A stretch of 64,000 bases of DNA from contig JACKPD010000011.1 in NCBI GenBank assembly GCA_024233785.1, positions 1 through 64,000 on the forward strand, read 5' to 3'. Shown piece after piece: positions 44,436 to 52,635 of this stretch. The notes below the pieces were generated by a model. It was not told where the DNA came from, searched no databases, and saw nothing but the letters and a program-made list of their open reading frames with translations. The position numbers and the translations under genes are program-made. The stretch comes from Spirochaetales bacterium. Its GTDB lineage: Bacteria; Spirochaetota; Spirochaetia; CADAEX01. The first letter of the stretch is position 1. Each line of letters starts with the position of its first letter.

Positions 44436-45717
44436 TAAAACGTCTCCTTGTTTTATAACTCAGTAAATTAAAATCACTGATTAAAAGATTTAATCCCTTA
44501 TCATCAATAATTTTCGTGTTATCAATAAACTGTTTGATAGAACTGTTTAGGGTATTTATATTACAATTTTTCAGTATTGCATATCCAGCTCTTTGTGTTG
44601 AATTCGCAACAGGATTTATTTTTACATTGCTATTAATTATGAATTTTGCAGAAATAATATTGTTATCCTGTTCCGCATAGTCAGGAAATGACAGCTGCTT
44701 AATCAGACCTGGTTTGGAAAAAAGGAGCAGGGTGGTGAAATATTCTCCGTTGAAAAATAATGCAGAGGGTTTTATTCCGCTGAATATTTTATCCGGAATT
44801 TTCTCTCCTAAAGAACCTTTAATTAATATTTCTGCAATATCTATTCCTGATGCATGAGGCATAAATTCATCTTCATACGCTCCCCCGAGCCTGCATGCTA
44901 TTTCGTTAACATATATCCCGTCCTTGCCTATCAGATATTGGAAATATATTGGTCCGTTTTCAATTTTGAAAGCTTTTATTATATTTTCTGTAAGCCTGAT
45001 TATCTCATCTTTGCGGGAAGAAACATAGGCTGAAGGATATTGATGTGATGAGCAAATACCTATAGAAGGTAAATTATTAAAAGTAACCCTGTCTGTCACA
45101 CTCAATATATACAGCCTGTTTTCTTTTACCCATCCGCTTAATGTTATCTCATCTGAATCATAATATTCTTCAAGAATAACAGAAGTTTCTCTTGAAAAAG
45201 ATAGCGCATACTCAATATTGGAAAGGACATCCTTACAGGTGTTTAATTTCATAACACCCCGCTGTCCCTGACTGTCAAGCGGTTTAAGGACAAAGGGAGG
45301 CTTGAGAACCTGAATATCAGTTTTTTTTGAATTTTTATCCAAAAGTATATAGTCGGCTGTTTTAATTTCTGCTGATTTAAAAACAGCTTTCATATATTTT
45401 TTGTTAGTCACCGCAAGTGCTTTTTCGGGTGTTAAAAACTGGGGAAGTGAAAGTTTATGTGCTATATATGCGCTTGTAAATACCGGCTGGTCAGTTCCGG
45501 CAGTAGCAACAGCATCAATTGAATTTTTTTCCGCAGCCTTTAGCGCTCCCTTATAGTCAAAAGTGCTGACTTTTTCGAACTTACTGCAGAATTTCCTTCC
45601 AGGCGCATCTGGATTTATATCTGCCAGAATTGTAAAAAGGCCCATGCTTTTTGATTTTTTAATAAGATTTATCTGGCTGCTGCCGCCGCCGAGTATTAAT
45701 ATGGATTTTTTATCCAT
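44428..45717 (-). CDS. ATP-grasp ligase (second)
   Basis: A 429-residue ATP-grasp enzyme. The N-terminal fold is LILGGGSSQINLIKKSKSMG, and the ATP-binding parts are PPFVLKPLDSQGQRGVMKL and VNEIACRLGGAYEDEF. It resembles the first ATP-grasp protein of this window (9092-10741) in these regions but lacks its long C-terminal tail. It sits between the ArnC-like glycosyltransferase and the ABC importer, so a reaction joining an imported amine or acid to a carrier or sugar is possible. Substrates unknown. Confidence 0.85.
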   Translation of the reverse strand: MDKKSILILGGGSSQINLIKKSKSMGLFTILADINPDAPGRKFCSKFEKVSTFDYKGALKAAEKNSIDAVATAGTDQPVFTSAYIAHKLSLPQFLTPEKALAVTNKKYMKAVFKSAEIKTADYILLDKNSKKTDIQVLKPPFVLKPLDSQGQRGVMKLNTCKDVLSNIEYALSFSRETSVILEEYYDSDEITLSGWVKENRLYILSVTDRVTFNNLPSIGICSSHQYPSAYVSSRKDEIIRLTENIIKAFKIENGPIYFQYLIGKDGIYVNEIACRLGGAYEDEFMPHASGIDIAEILIKGSLGEKIPDKIFSGIKPSALFFNGEYFTTLLLFSKPGLIKQLSFPDYAEQDNNIISAKFIINSNVKINPVANSTQRAGYAILKNCNINTLNSSIKQFIDNTKIIDDKGLNLLISDFNLLSYKTRRRFSV

Positions 45718-45722
45718 TTTAA

Positions 45723-46658
45723 TCAGTCCTTTACTCTTTCTGATAAGTTTACCGGAATTGTCTCTGATACTGATATTTTCCCCTCTCCAACGGTCAGTAA
45801 TTCCGGGGTTTTCCTCTTTTTCAATTTTCGGGAATTCTTTACTAGTTTTATTATACTGAAATAAAGTGAATCAGGGAGGGTATAATGCACAACAAGAAGA
45901 AAAAAAAGGCGTAAAAGCTTAAAGAGAGTGTATCTGCTGTTGGTAATCATGGCAGCATCAGTTTGCAATGTGTAAATACGGGGTTTTAATCTCAGCGCAA
46001 TTGCTGATATATAAATAAAATCTCTTTTTAAAGTGATAATTTTCTGTAGAAGGTCCCTGGAGAGAAGCCTGAAGCTGGTTATTTTGACGCCGAATGGTTT
46101 GCTGAAAAAAAGAAAGAAAAAAAGATCGTGTATTAATGATCCCAATGATCTTGTTATGGAATATATATTGCGGGATGAAGCAAATACTATAAAACATCCT
46201 CCGTCCCCCGGGATTTTACTGTCTGGGCTGGATCCTCCGTCCCCAAACCCGAACATTTGCGGTATATAATTGGGGTCGTGCTGCAAATCATCATCCATTG
46301 TGATTACTTTGCCGCCTTCAGAATATAACAGTCCGTAATAGGTTGCTTCCTGCTGGCCGCTGTTTTTAGAAAGGTGTATACCCTTAATCCTTTTATCCAT
46401 ATTGTTAAGTAGTTTAATCTTTTCCCAGGTATTGTCTGTACTGCCGTCGTCTGTTATGAGAATTTCCCATTTATCAGTTATCCTATCAAGAACAGCAATA
46501 GTTTCCATACATGTTTTTTCAATTACAGAACTTCCGTTAAAAGATGGTATTACAACACTGAGTTCTGTGAAATCGCACTTATTATCCTGTTTTCCCGTCT
46601 CATTGCTGCAGGCTTTATTCGGGTAACTCTCCTTGCCCGCATTGGTTTCTGTATTCAT
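45723..46658 (-). CDS. GT2 glycosyltransferase, ArnC/DPM1-like
   Basis: About 311 residues: a GT2 domain with SVVIPSFNGSSVIEKTCMET, ITDDGSTDNTW and the catalytic region KVITMDDDLQHDPNYI, the pattern of enzymes that load a sugar onto polyprenyl phosphate. The family normally continues straight from the QHDP helix to the next strand, but here about 17 residues are inserted (FGDGGSSPDSKIPGDGG), bounded by two in-phase GGGACGGAGG repeats. One or two C-terminal hydrophobic spans typical of ArnC/GtrB are reduced to a single hydrophobic stretch (LLRLFFLLVVHYTLP). ATG 46658 overlaps the previous gene as ATGA. Confidence 0.85.
   Translation of the reverse strand: MNTETNAGKESYPNKACSNETGKQDNKCDFTELSVVIPSFNGSSVIEKTCMETIAVLDRITDKWEILITDDGSTDNTWEKIKLLNNMDKRIKGIHLSKNSGQQEATYYGLLYSEGGKVITMDDDLQHDPNYIPQMFGFGDGGSSPDSKIPGDGGCFIVFASSRNIYSITRSLGSLIHDLFFFLFFSKPFGVKITSFRLLSRDLLQKIITLKRDFIYISAIALRLKPRIYTLQTDAAMITNSRYTLFKLLRLFFLLVVHYTLPDSLYFSIIKLVKNSRKLKKRKTPELLTVGEGKISVSETIPVNLSERVKD
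46198..46207 (-). repeat. Dispersed repeat GGGACGGAGG, copy 13
   Basis: Exact 10-mer on the minus strand in the GT2 gene, read Gly-Asp-Gly-Gly; second of an in-phase pair in the coding direction. Confidence 0.85.
46234..46243 (-). repeat. Dispersed repeat GGGACGGAGG, copy 14
   Basis: Exact 10-mer on the minus strand, 36 bp from copy 13 and in the same phase (Gly-Asp-Gly-Gly). Confidence 0.85.
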
Positions 46659-47005
46659 ATATTCCATACAATAATGCCCGCCGCAATTAAAATAATTCCC
46701 GATGTTTTTTTTATGCTGAAATTTTCTTTGAAAAGGATTAATCCTGATATTGGAATAATTATTTGATTTAAAGCTGTTAAACTGAATGCTTTTGAAAGTT
46801 CAAGTGTCTCCAGCGCCTTAAAATAAAAAAGGGGAGCGGCTGCCGTAAAGAGTATTCCCGCCGTAAAAAAGGGATTGGCCAGACTTCCAATTACTTTTAT
46901 ATAAGGTTTTTGAAGTTTAACTGTTAAAGCAAAATATTTAAAAATAAGATGCCCCGCCGCGGTAAAAATCACCATTGCCAGAGCAGAAAAATAACCGGCT
47001 GCCAA
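46655..47005 (-). CDS. EamA/SMR-like half transporter (ArnE/F-like), second
   Basis: A 116-residue protein with four hydrophobic segments, the size of SMR or ArnE/ArnF subunits (LSKAFSLTALNQIIIPISGLI in part LSKAFSLTALNQIIIPISG is the EamA-type motif). It starts at TTG 47005 directly after the stop of the similar preceding gene, so the two probably form a heterodimer. ArnE and ArnF flip a polyprenyl-linked sugar across the membrane, and the ArnC-like gene follows with a 4-bp overlap. Confidence 0.78.
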   Translation of the reverse strand: MAAGYFSALAMVIFTAAGHLIFKYFALTVKLQKPYIKVIGSLANPFFTAGILFTAAAPLFYFKALETLELSKAFSLTALNQIIIPISGLILFKENFSIKKTSGIILIAAGIIVWNI

Positions 47006-47006
47006 A

Positions 47007-47423
47007 TTACACTTCCTGTTTTTTTGTTTTTTTTACTTGTAATTCTGAACCGGACAGTACCAGCAGAACCCCCGCGGTTATCAGCAAAGAACCTGCCAGT
47101 TTACCTGGTGTGACATCTTCTGCGAATATTATTACTGAAAAAAATAGAATAAGTATATAATTTAAAGATAAAACAGGATAGGCAGTTGAAATATCTGATT
47201 TTTTAAGGATAAAAAACCATAAAGGGGCCCTTGAAATTAGAAAGCAATAACTTAAAATATGAAAAATATTAAGACCTGTTTTTACCGGTAATTCATATTC
47301 TGATGACTGAAGAGAACCGTATTTTGCTGATATTTGCCCTGCCGCCATAATTAATATATATAAAAAAAGCAATAAAAAGTATCTGTATTTCCGACTTTTT
47401 TGAAAATCATAGTGAATTATCAT
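47007..47423 (-). CDS. EamA/SMR-like half transporter (ArnE/F-like), first
   Basis: A 138-residue protein with four hydrophobic segments and the EamA/SMR pattern KKSDISTAYPVLSLNYILI. It is the first gene of the seven-gene minus operon, 1 bp ahead of its partner. Together they would make one eight-span transporter. Similar paired halves act in aminoarabinose lipid flipping in Proteobacteria, but here the substrate is unknown. The C-terminus is lysine-rich (QVKKTKKQEV), probably cytoplasmic. Confidence 0.78.
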   Translation of the reverse strand: MIIHYDFQKSRKYRYFLLLFLYILIMAAGQISAKYGSLQSSEYELPVKTGLNIFHILSYCFLISRAPLWFFILKKSDISTAYPVLSLNYILILFFSVIIFAEDVTPGKLAGSLLITAGVLLVLSGSELQVKKTKKQEV

Positions 47424-47476
47424 GAAACCATTTTATCAGGAAATTCAAAACAATTACAGATTTCCCTATATTTATT

Positions 47477-47505
47477 TTGACATTATAATTACGCTTTGCT
47501 AAAAT
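47477..47505 (+). promoter_or_regulatory. ddl promoter
   Basis: TTGACA at 47477-47482 and TAAAAT at 47500-47505 with an exact 17-bp spacer, about 30 bp before the ddl start codon (47535) with its TGGAG ribosome site. Confidence 0.75.
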
Positions 47506-47534
47506 CAGTAAATTGTATTTAAGATGGAGAAAAT

Positions 47535-48542
47535 ATGAAAATTGCAGTAATATTCGGCGGGATGAGTTCAGAGCGGGATGTCTCGATTGCCAGCGGCGCT
47601 CAGATATTTAAGGCTCTTAAATATAAAAATCATGATGTTATTGCAGTAGATACCGCATCCGGAATTCTTGATAAAAAAGCTGAGTTGAGTTTTCTTGATG
47701 CAAAAGTAAAAGAGCTGCCGCCGGATTCAGACAAAAAAGCGCTTATGAAAGGGCTTGGAAGTCTTATCCGTTCAGGCGGACTGTCAGATTTTGATATCTG
47801 CTTTCTTGCTCTTCACGGAGGTGCGGGTGAAGACGGTACAATCCAGGGTTATCTTGATATCGAAGGGATACCCTATACAGGAAGCACACACATGCCATGC
47901 TGCTATGCGATGGATAAGCATGTAGCAAAAACCCTTTTCAGATACCATAATGTTCCTACACCGGACTGGCTTATGGCACCGGTCTCCGCAGAAGAAGCTG
48001 TGAAGAGGCTTGGGCTGCCGTTGGTTGTAAAACCTAACCGTGAAGGGTCAACTGTCGGCCTTTCCATTGTTAAATCAATTGATGAATTTGATAAGGCCGT
48101 TAAAACCGCATCTTATCACGACAGGGAAGTTCTTATTGAAAAATTTATCCCGGGAAGGGAACTTACAATCGGTGTTCTTGATGATATCCCTCTCGGGGTT
48201 GGCGAAATCATTCCAAAGATGTCTGAAATATTTGACTATAAATGCAAATATCAGAAGGGAGGGGCTGATGAAATATTCCCTGCTGACCTTACGGCTGAAC
48301 AGACTCAATATGTTATGGATACAGCTGTAAAAGCTCATAAAGCCCTGAAAATGGAAGACTACAGCAGGGTAGACTTCAGGATGGCGCCTGACGGCAGCTT
48401 GTGGTGCCTTGAAGTCAATGCACTGCCTGGTATGACATCCTCGAGCCTGCTGCCTCAGTCTGCCGGGGTAATGAAAATCAGTTTTCCTGATCTTTGCGAA
48501 AAAATATGCATGCTTGCTGTTGAAAGAAGGAAGAAAGGATAG
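47535..48542 (+). CDS. ddl: D-alanine--D-alanine ligase
   Basis: A 335-residue ATP-grasp enzyme that joins two D-alanines for peptidoglycan precursors. The N-terminal VIFGGMSSERDVSIASG carries the catalytic Glu-Ser region, with LALHGGAGEDGTIQGYLD, PLVVKPNREGSTVGLSIV and EVNALPGMTSSSLLPQSA completing the substrate and ATP sites. It has a near-perfect promoter and is convergent with the VanY-type carboxypeptidase 33 bp beyond, which acts on the same D-Ala-D-Ala bond. Confidence 0.96.
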   Translation: MKIAVIFGGMSSERDVSIASGAQIFKALKYKNHDVIAVDTASGILDKKAELSFLDAKVKELPPDSDKKALMKGLGSLIRSGGLSDFDICFLALHGGAGEDGTIQGYLDIEGIPYTGSTHMPCCYAMDKHVAKTLFRYHNVPTPDWLMAPVSAEEAVKRLGLPLVVKPNREGSTVGLSIVKSIDEFDKAVKTASYHDREVLIEKFIPGRELTIGVLDDIPLGVGEIIPKMSEIFDYKCKYQKGGADEIFPADLTAEQTQYVMDTAVKAHKALKMEDYSRVDFRMAPDGSLWCLEVNALPGMTSSSLLPQSAGVMKISFPDLCEKICMLAVERRKKG

Positions 48543-48575
48543 GGACGTATACAGGGGTTATAATATCTGCAATTA

Positions 48576-49418
48576 TTAATTAGTTTTTTTCGAGAGCAGC
48601 ATTTCCCTGTTGTCTGTGAGATATTCAATAAACAGGTATTGAAGGCCTCCAAAAAAATCTCTTTCAAGAGCAGCACCCGGTTTTGTAATATATCTGTAAT
48701 GCCAGGGTTCAAATTCATATCCGGTAATATTTTCATGTCCTTCAGGATATGAGAGTGAAAAACCGTACTTCCAGCTGTTTTCTTTTATCCATTTTCCTTC
48801 ATCCGTGTCCATGAAATCTTTTGTTATACTTCCGAAATCCATAGATGTTCCAAGCTGATGCTGCGAAGCTCCAGGCGGGGCGGAAAAACGGGCAGTCTCT
48901 TCTTCTCCGTAAATACCAATATAATAATTATAAAGGTTTTTCTGATAACTATAGGACCTGTATGCAGATGATATTACAATTTTAAGTCCTGCTTCTGATG
49001 CGTCTGATATCATTTCCTTCAGATCAGTCATGACAGTTTTTCTTATTTTCATCCCTTCCTTATTAAGCAGAAAACCTTCGTTATCAAGCGGTAAAAGATC
49101 TGAAGGTTCAAAATCTGCGTTTAAAAGATTTTTTTTATCAGCGGGAAAGAAAAGCTGGTTTTCTTTCCCGTCTGCCTTTTCCAAAGACAGAACTTCCGAT
49201 AACAGTGAGATGAAAGTTTTCTTGTCTTTAAGAATATTGTCTCTTATATCATCAGGCAGCTTATCTAAAGTTAAAAGAAATTCTTTCTCTGTTATTTTTA
49301 TATCTCCGTCAATAAATAAATTTTCACTTTTTACGCAGGAAATAAAAACAACAAGCATGGAGATAAATAATATAAAGTAATTGATGCCTGAATACAAATT
49401 CCTGATGGATTTTTTCAA
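48576..49418 (-). CDS. M15/VanY-type D-alanyl-D-alanine carboxypeptidase
   Basis: A 280-residue exported zinc peptidase (signal ends LVVFISCVKS, possibly a lipobox) that trims peptidoglycan stem peptides. Metal ligands are in SQHQLGTSMDFG and EPWHYRY, with SSAYRSYSYQ as the substrate region. Its start overlaps the lon stop by 4 bp, so it is translated with lon. It lies convergent to ddl. The N-terminal 100 residues contain no further recognised domain. Confidence 0.9.
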   Translation of the reverse strand: MKKSIRNLYSGINYFILFISMLVVFISCVKSENLFIDGDIKITEKEFLLTLDKLPDDIRDNILKDKKTFISLLSEVLSLEKADGKENQLFFPADKKNLLNADFEPSDLLPLDNEGFLLNKEGMKIRKTVMTDLKEMISDASEAGLKIVISSAYRSYSYQKNLYNYYIGIYGEEETARFSAPPGASQHQLGTSMDFGSITKDFMDTDEGKWIKENSWKYGFSLSYPEGHENITGYEFEPWHYRYITKPGAALERDFFGGLQYLFIEYLTDNREMLLSKKTN

Positions 49419-51754
49419 AATATTATCCTGATAACATCTTCAAAATAATCAACAGGATAAAATTTTATTCCCTTTTTTATATGGACGGGAATCTCCTCAA
49501 GGTCTTTCTCATTCTGACGCGGAATTATTATGTTTTTAATGTTATTTCTTCTAGCTGCGATTGTTTTTTCCTTAAGTCCGCCAATCGGCAGCACAGCCCC
49601 TGAAAGAGAGAGTTCTCCTGTCATAGCGAAATTCTTTTTTATTATTTTGTTTCTCATAAGCGAGAATAATGCCGAAGCCATAGTTATACCGGCAGACGGT
49701 CCGTCCTTGGGAGTTGCTCCTTCCGGTATGTGAAGATGAAAAATATTATTTTCGAAAAAATCCTTTTTTATACCGTATTGAGGGGCAAGAGTTCTCACAT
49801 ATGTATAGGCTATATTGGCAGATTCCTTCATTACATCTCCCATCTGGCCGGTCAGCTTGAATCCTTCTTTCCCTTCTGTAAATACAGTTTCTATCATCAG
49901 GGTATCCCCTCCGAAATTAGTCCATGCAAGGCCGATTACCATTCCAGGTTTTATTACCTTTTTGATTTCTTCCGGTCTGAAGCTGGGTTTGCCAAGATAT
50001 TTTTCTATACTCTCTGATGTAATCTTAACAGGCGGTTTTAAATCATCAAGTATAAACTGTTTTGCTATTTTCCTGTGTATTCTGTCGAGTGATTTCTCAT
50101 AGTTTCTCACTCCCGCCTCCCGGGCATACTGGTCTGCTATTACTGAAAGAGCAGCGGAATCGTATTTTACCTGGTGCTTTTTTATTCCGCTGGATGATAG
50201 GCTTTTAGGTATAAGGTATTTTTTTGCGATTGCAATTTTTTCTTCTTTAATGTAACCGGCAAGCCTTATAATCTCCATCCTGTCCCTCAGTGGAGGAGGT
50301 ATAGTATCGAGAGTGTTCGCTGTTGTTATAAAAAGAACATGGGATATATCAAACGGCAGGTCAAGATAGTGGTCCCTGAAACTTATATTCTGCTCCGGGT
50401 CAAGGACTTCAAGCAAAGCTGATGAAGGGTCGCCCTGGTAGGAGACGCCGAGTTTATCAATTTCATCTATCATGAATACAGGGTTTTTTGTTTTTACTAT
50501 TTTTAGTCCCTGTATTATTTTCCCGGGCATAGCTCCGATATAGGTTCTCCTGTGGCCTTTGATCTCAGCCTCATCCCTCATTCCTCCGACAGAGAATCTG
50601 AAGAATTTTTTCCCCATAGCCCTTGCAATTGATTTTCCTATTGATGTTTTTCCGACTCCAGGAGGGCCTACAAGGCAAATAATTGAACCTTTAGTATCCT
50701 GTTTTAACTTTCTGACAGAAAGGTATTCAATTATCCTTTCTTTTACATCCTCAAGACCATAGTGGTCCTTGTCAAGGATTTCCTTGGCCGCAATTATATC
50801 AAGATTTTCCGGCTCAGGTTTATTCCAGGGCAGCGACACTATAGTGTCAAGATAATTTCTTGTAACGCCGAATTCGGCTGATACAGGTTCCATGAGAGAG
50901 AATTTCTGCAGTTCCTGTTCTACCTGTTCCTTAGCTTCCCCTTCAAGCTCCAGTTTTTCGATTGCTTCTTTAAACCTTATGTATTCACTGCTTTTTGAAT
51001 CAACAGGCATACCAAGTTCTTTTTTAATAGCTTTTAGTTCTTCCCTCAGGAAATAATCCCTCTGGTTCTTTTCGATTTTTTCGTTAATCTGGAGCTGGAT
51101 TTTTTTCTGTATCCGCAGGAGTTCCTGTTCCTTTTTAATAAAAACAAGTACCTGTTCCATTCTTTTTCTTACGTTAAGTGTTTCAAGTATTTTCTGCTGC
51201 TCAGTCCTGTCAATATTTAGAATTGATGCTATGAAATCGGCAATTTTTCCCGGCTGATCAATATTTACCATATTCAGCCGCATTTCTTCCGAAAATAGGG
51301 GATTATTCTCTGAAACCTGTTTCATTTCGGAAATAATGGAACGGGTAAGCGCCTTGACTTCCATTGTTTTTTCAGCTTCATCATTCATAAAATCCACTTC
51401 CGCTGTCAGAGGCTGAATTTCCGATATATAATGCTTTATTCTGAATCTTTTAATTGTGGATATAAAAATATTCATTCCGCCGTCCGGCAGGTTGATTTTT
51501 TTTACAATTTTTGCGGCCGTACCGACTGTATAAAGTTCTTCAGGTGAAACTTCTGATGATTCTTCATCTTTCAGCAAAACAAGGCCGAGCATACTGTCAT
51601 TTATAAGGGATTGTTCAACAACCGCAATATCCTTTTTTGACATAATCATAAGCGGTGTAAATATACCCGGAAATATCGGTTTGCCAGAAAGGGGAATAAT
51701 ATATAGTTTGTCCGGCAGATGCTGACCAGCAGGTATTATTTCCTTTTGAGACAT
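49415..51754 (-). CDS. lon: ATP-dependent Lon protease
   Basis: The 779-residue length and domain order are normal: an N-terminal substrate domain (LYIIPLSGKPIFPGIFTPL, in part IIPLSGKPIFPGIF), a coiled coil, AAA+ ATPase with GPPGVGKTSIGKSIARA and FMIDEIDKLG, and a serine-lysine protease domain with PKDGPSAGITMASAL (catalytic Ser near 688) and GLKEKTIAARR. Lon degrades damaged and regulatory proteins. It is divergent from recO across a 102-bp AT-rich space and co-transcribed with the carboxypeptidase. No clear heat-shock operator was seen upstream. Confidence 0.96.
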   Translation of the reverse strand: MSQKEIIPAGQHLPDKLYIIPLSGKPIFPGIFTPLMIMSKKDIAVVEQSLINDSMLGLVLLKDEESSEVSPEELYTVGTAAKIVKKINLPDGGMNIFISTIKRFRIKHYISEIQPLTAEVDFMNDEAEKTMEVKALTRSIISEMKQVSENNPLFSEEMRLNMVNIDQPGKIADFIASILNIDRTEQQKILETLNVRKRMEQVLVFIKKEQELLRIQKKIQLQINEKIEKNQRDYFLREELKAIKKELGMPVDSKSSEYIRFKEAIEKLELEGEAKEQVEQELQKFSLMEPVSAEFGVTRNYLDTIVSLPWNKPEPENLDIIAAKEILDKDHYGLEDVKERIIEYLSVRKLKQDTKGSIICLVGPPGVGKTSIGKSIARAMGKKFFRFSVGGMRDEAEIKGHRRTYIGAMPGKIIQGLKIVKTKNPVFMIDEIDKLGVSYQGDPSSALLEVLDPEQNISFRDHYLDLPFDISHVLFITTANTLDTIPPPLRDRMEIIRLAGYIKEEKIAIAKKYLIPKSLSSSGIKKHQVKYDSAALSVIADQYAREAGVRNYEKSLDRIHRKIAKQFILDDLKPPVKITSESIEKYLGKPSFRPEEIKKVIKPGMVIGLAWTNFGGDTLMIETVFTEGKEGFKLTGQMGDVMKESANIAYTYVRTLAPQYGIKKDFFENNIFHLHIPEGATPKDGPSAGITMASALFSLMRNKIIKKNFAMTGELSLSGAVLPIGGLKEKTIAARRNNIKNIIIPRQNEKDLEEIPVHIKKGIKFYPVDYFEDVIRIIF

Positions 51755-51856
51755 TATAAAAACTCCTGATAAAATAATAAGTTAAATAATTATTCAATAA
51801 TTATATTAAAGCTAATTATTATTGTATAATGTTGTCAAGGAAAAAGAACTTTCAGG

Positions 51857-52621
51857 ATGAACAGAAACCTAAAAATAGATGGAATAGTTATACGGAATTA
51901 CAGGATACATGATTATCACAAGGGGAGTGTTGTCTTCTCGCCACAGAAAGGAATAATTAATACAATTTCTTATGGCGGCTATAAAGGGAAAAGTAAACTG
52001 GGACCTGCCGTTCAGCCCCTTACAAGGGGACATTTTGATATCTATGCTGATCCTTTGAGCAGGAGTATCAAGATTATTGATTATACGCCGGAAGAATTTT
52101 ATGATTCCATAAAAAATAATCTGAAAAAATATTATACAGCCCTGTGCTGGCTTGAAATAGCTGTAAAGGCTCACGGAGGAGGGGAAGGGGCTTTGGAACT
52201 TTATCAGCTGCTCTCTTCATCTCTTGATCTTCTTGAAAAATGTCCTTCTGAGCTTGATGACAGAATGATGGTTCAGTACCTGCTGAGGAGCACGGTACTT
52301 ATAGGCGGAAACTTCATTTCCGATGAATGCGGGTTCTGCAGCCGCAGCATGATAGATAATGAGACAATGTTTTACAATCATCATCACAGCTGTTTTATCT
52401 GTACTGATTGCGCTGATTTGAATAATTCCATGATCAAAATTGTCCCGGGAATCAGGAAATATATCGATTATTCATTAAAAAATGAAATCGGGCTCTCATT
52501 AAAGGCAGGAATCGAAAATAATTTATTGAAATACCTGAAGTCTATATTATATAGTATAATACAGGAATATCTGGAAGACAGTCTTTCAACCCTGCGGACA
52601 GGTAAAGAATATCTCGGCTGA
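51857..52621 (+). CDS. recO: DNA repair protein RecO
   Basis: A 254-residue RecO, which loads RecA onto single-stranded DNA through RecF/RecR. An N-terminal OB fold (KIDGIVIRNYRIHDYHKGSV, in part DGIVIRNYRIHDYHKGSV) precedes a helical domain and a zinc motif CGFCSR...CFICTDC. The gap to recJ is 14 bp, so both repair genes form one operon with the M23 peptidase and rpsU. Confidence 0.9.
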   Translation: MNRNLKIDGIVIRNYRIHDYHKGSVVFSPQKGIINTISYGGYKGKSKLGPAVQPLTRGHFDIYADPLSRSIKIIDYTPEEFYDSIKNNLKKYYTALCWLEIAVKAHGGGEGALELYQLLSSSLDLLEKCPSELDDRMMVQYLLRSTVLIGGNFISDECGFCSRSMIDNETMFYNHHHSCFICTDCADLNNSMIKIVPGIRKYIDYSLKNEIGLSLKAGIENNLLKYLKSILYSIIQEYLEDSLSTLRTGKEYLG

Positions 52622-52635
52622 TTTTTCGGCAGCTT

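Noticed and set aside
48576..49418. Ddl and VanY-type genes as a vancomycin-resistance cluster
   Set aside because: There is no VanH, VanA-type ligase, VanX or VanRS; Ddl has the normal cell-wall context, so ordinary peptidoglycan metabolism is more likely.
51755..51856. Heat-shock operator (CIRCE) before lon
   Set aside because: The divergent space holds only AT-rich short repeats and no CIRCE-type inverted repeat.
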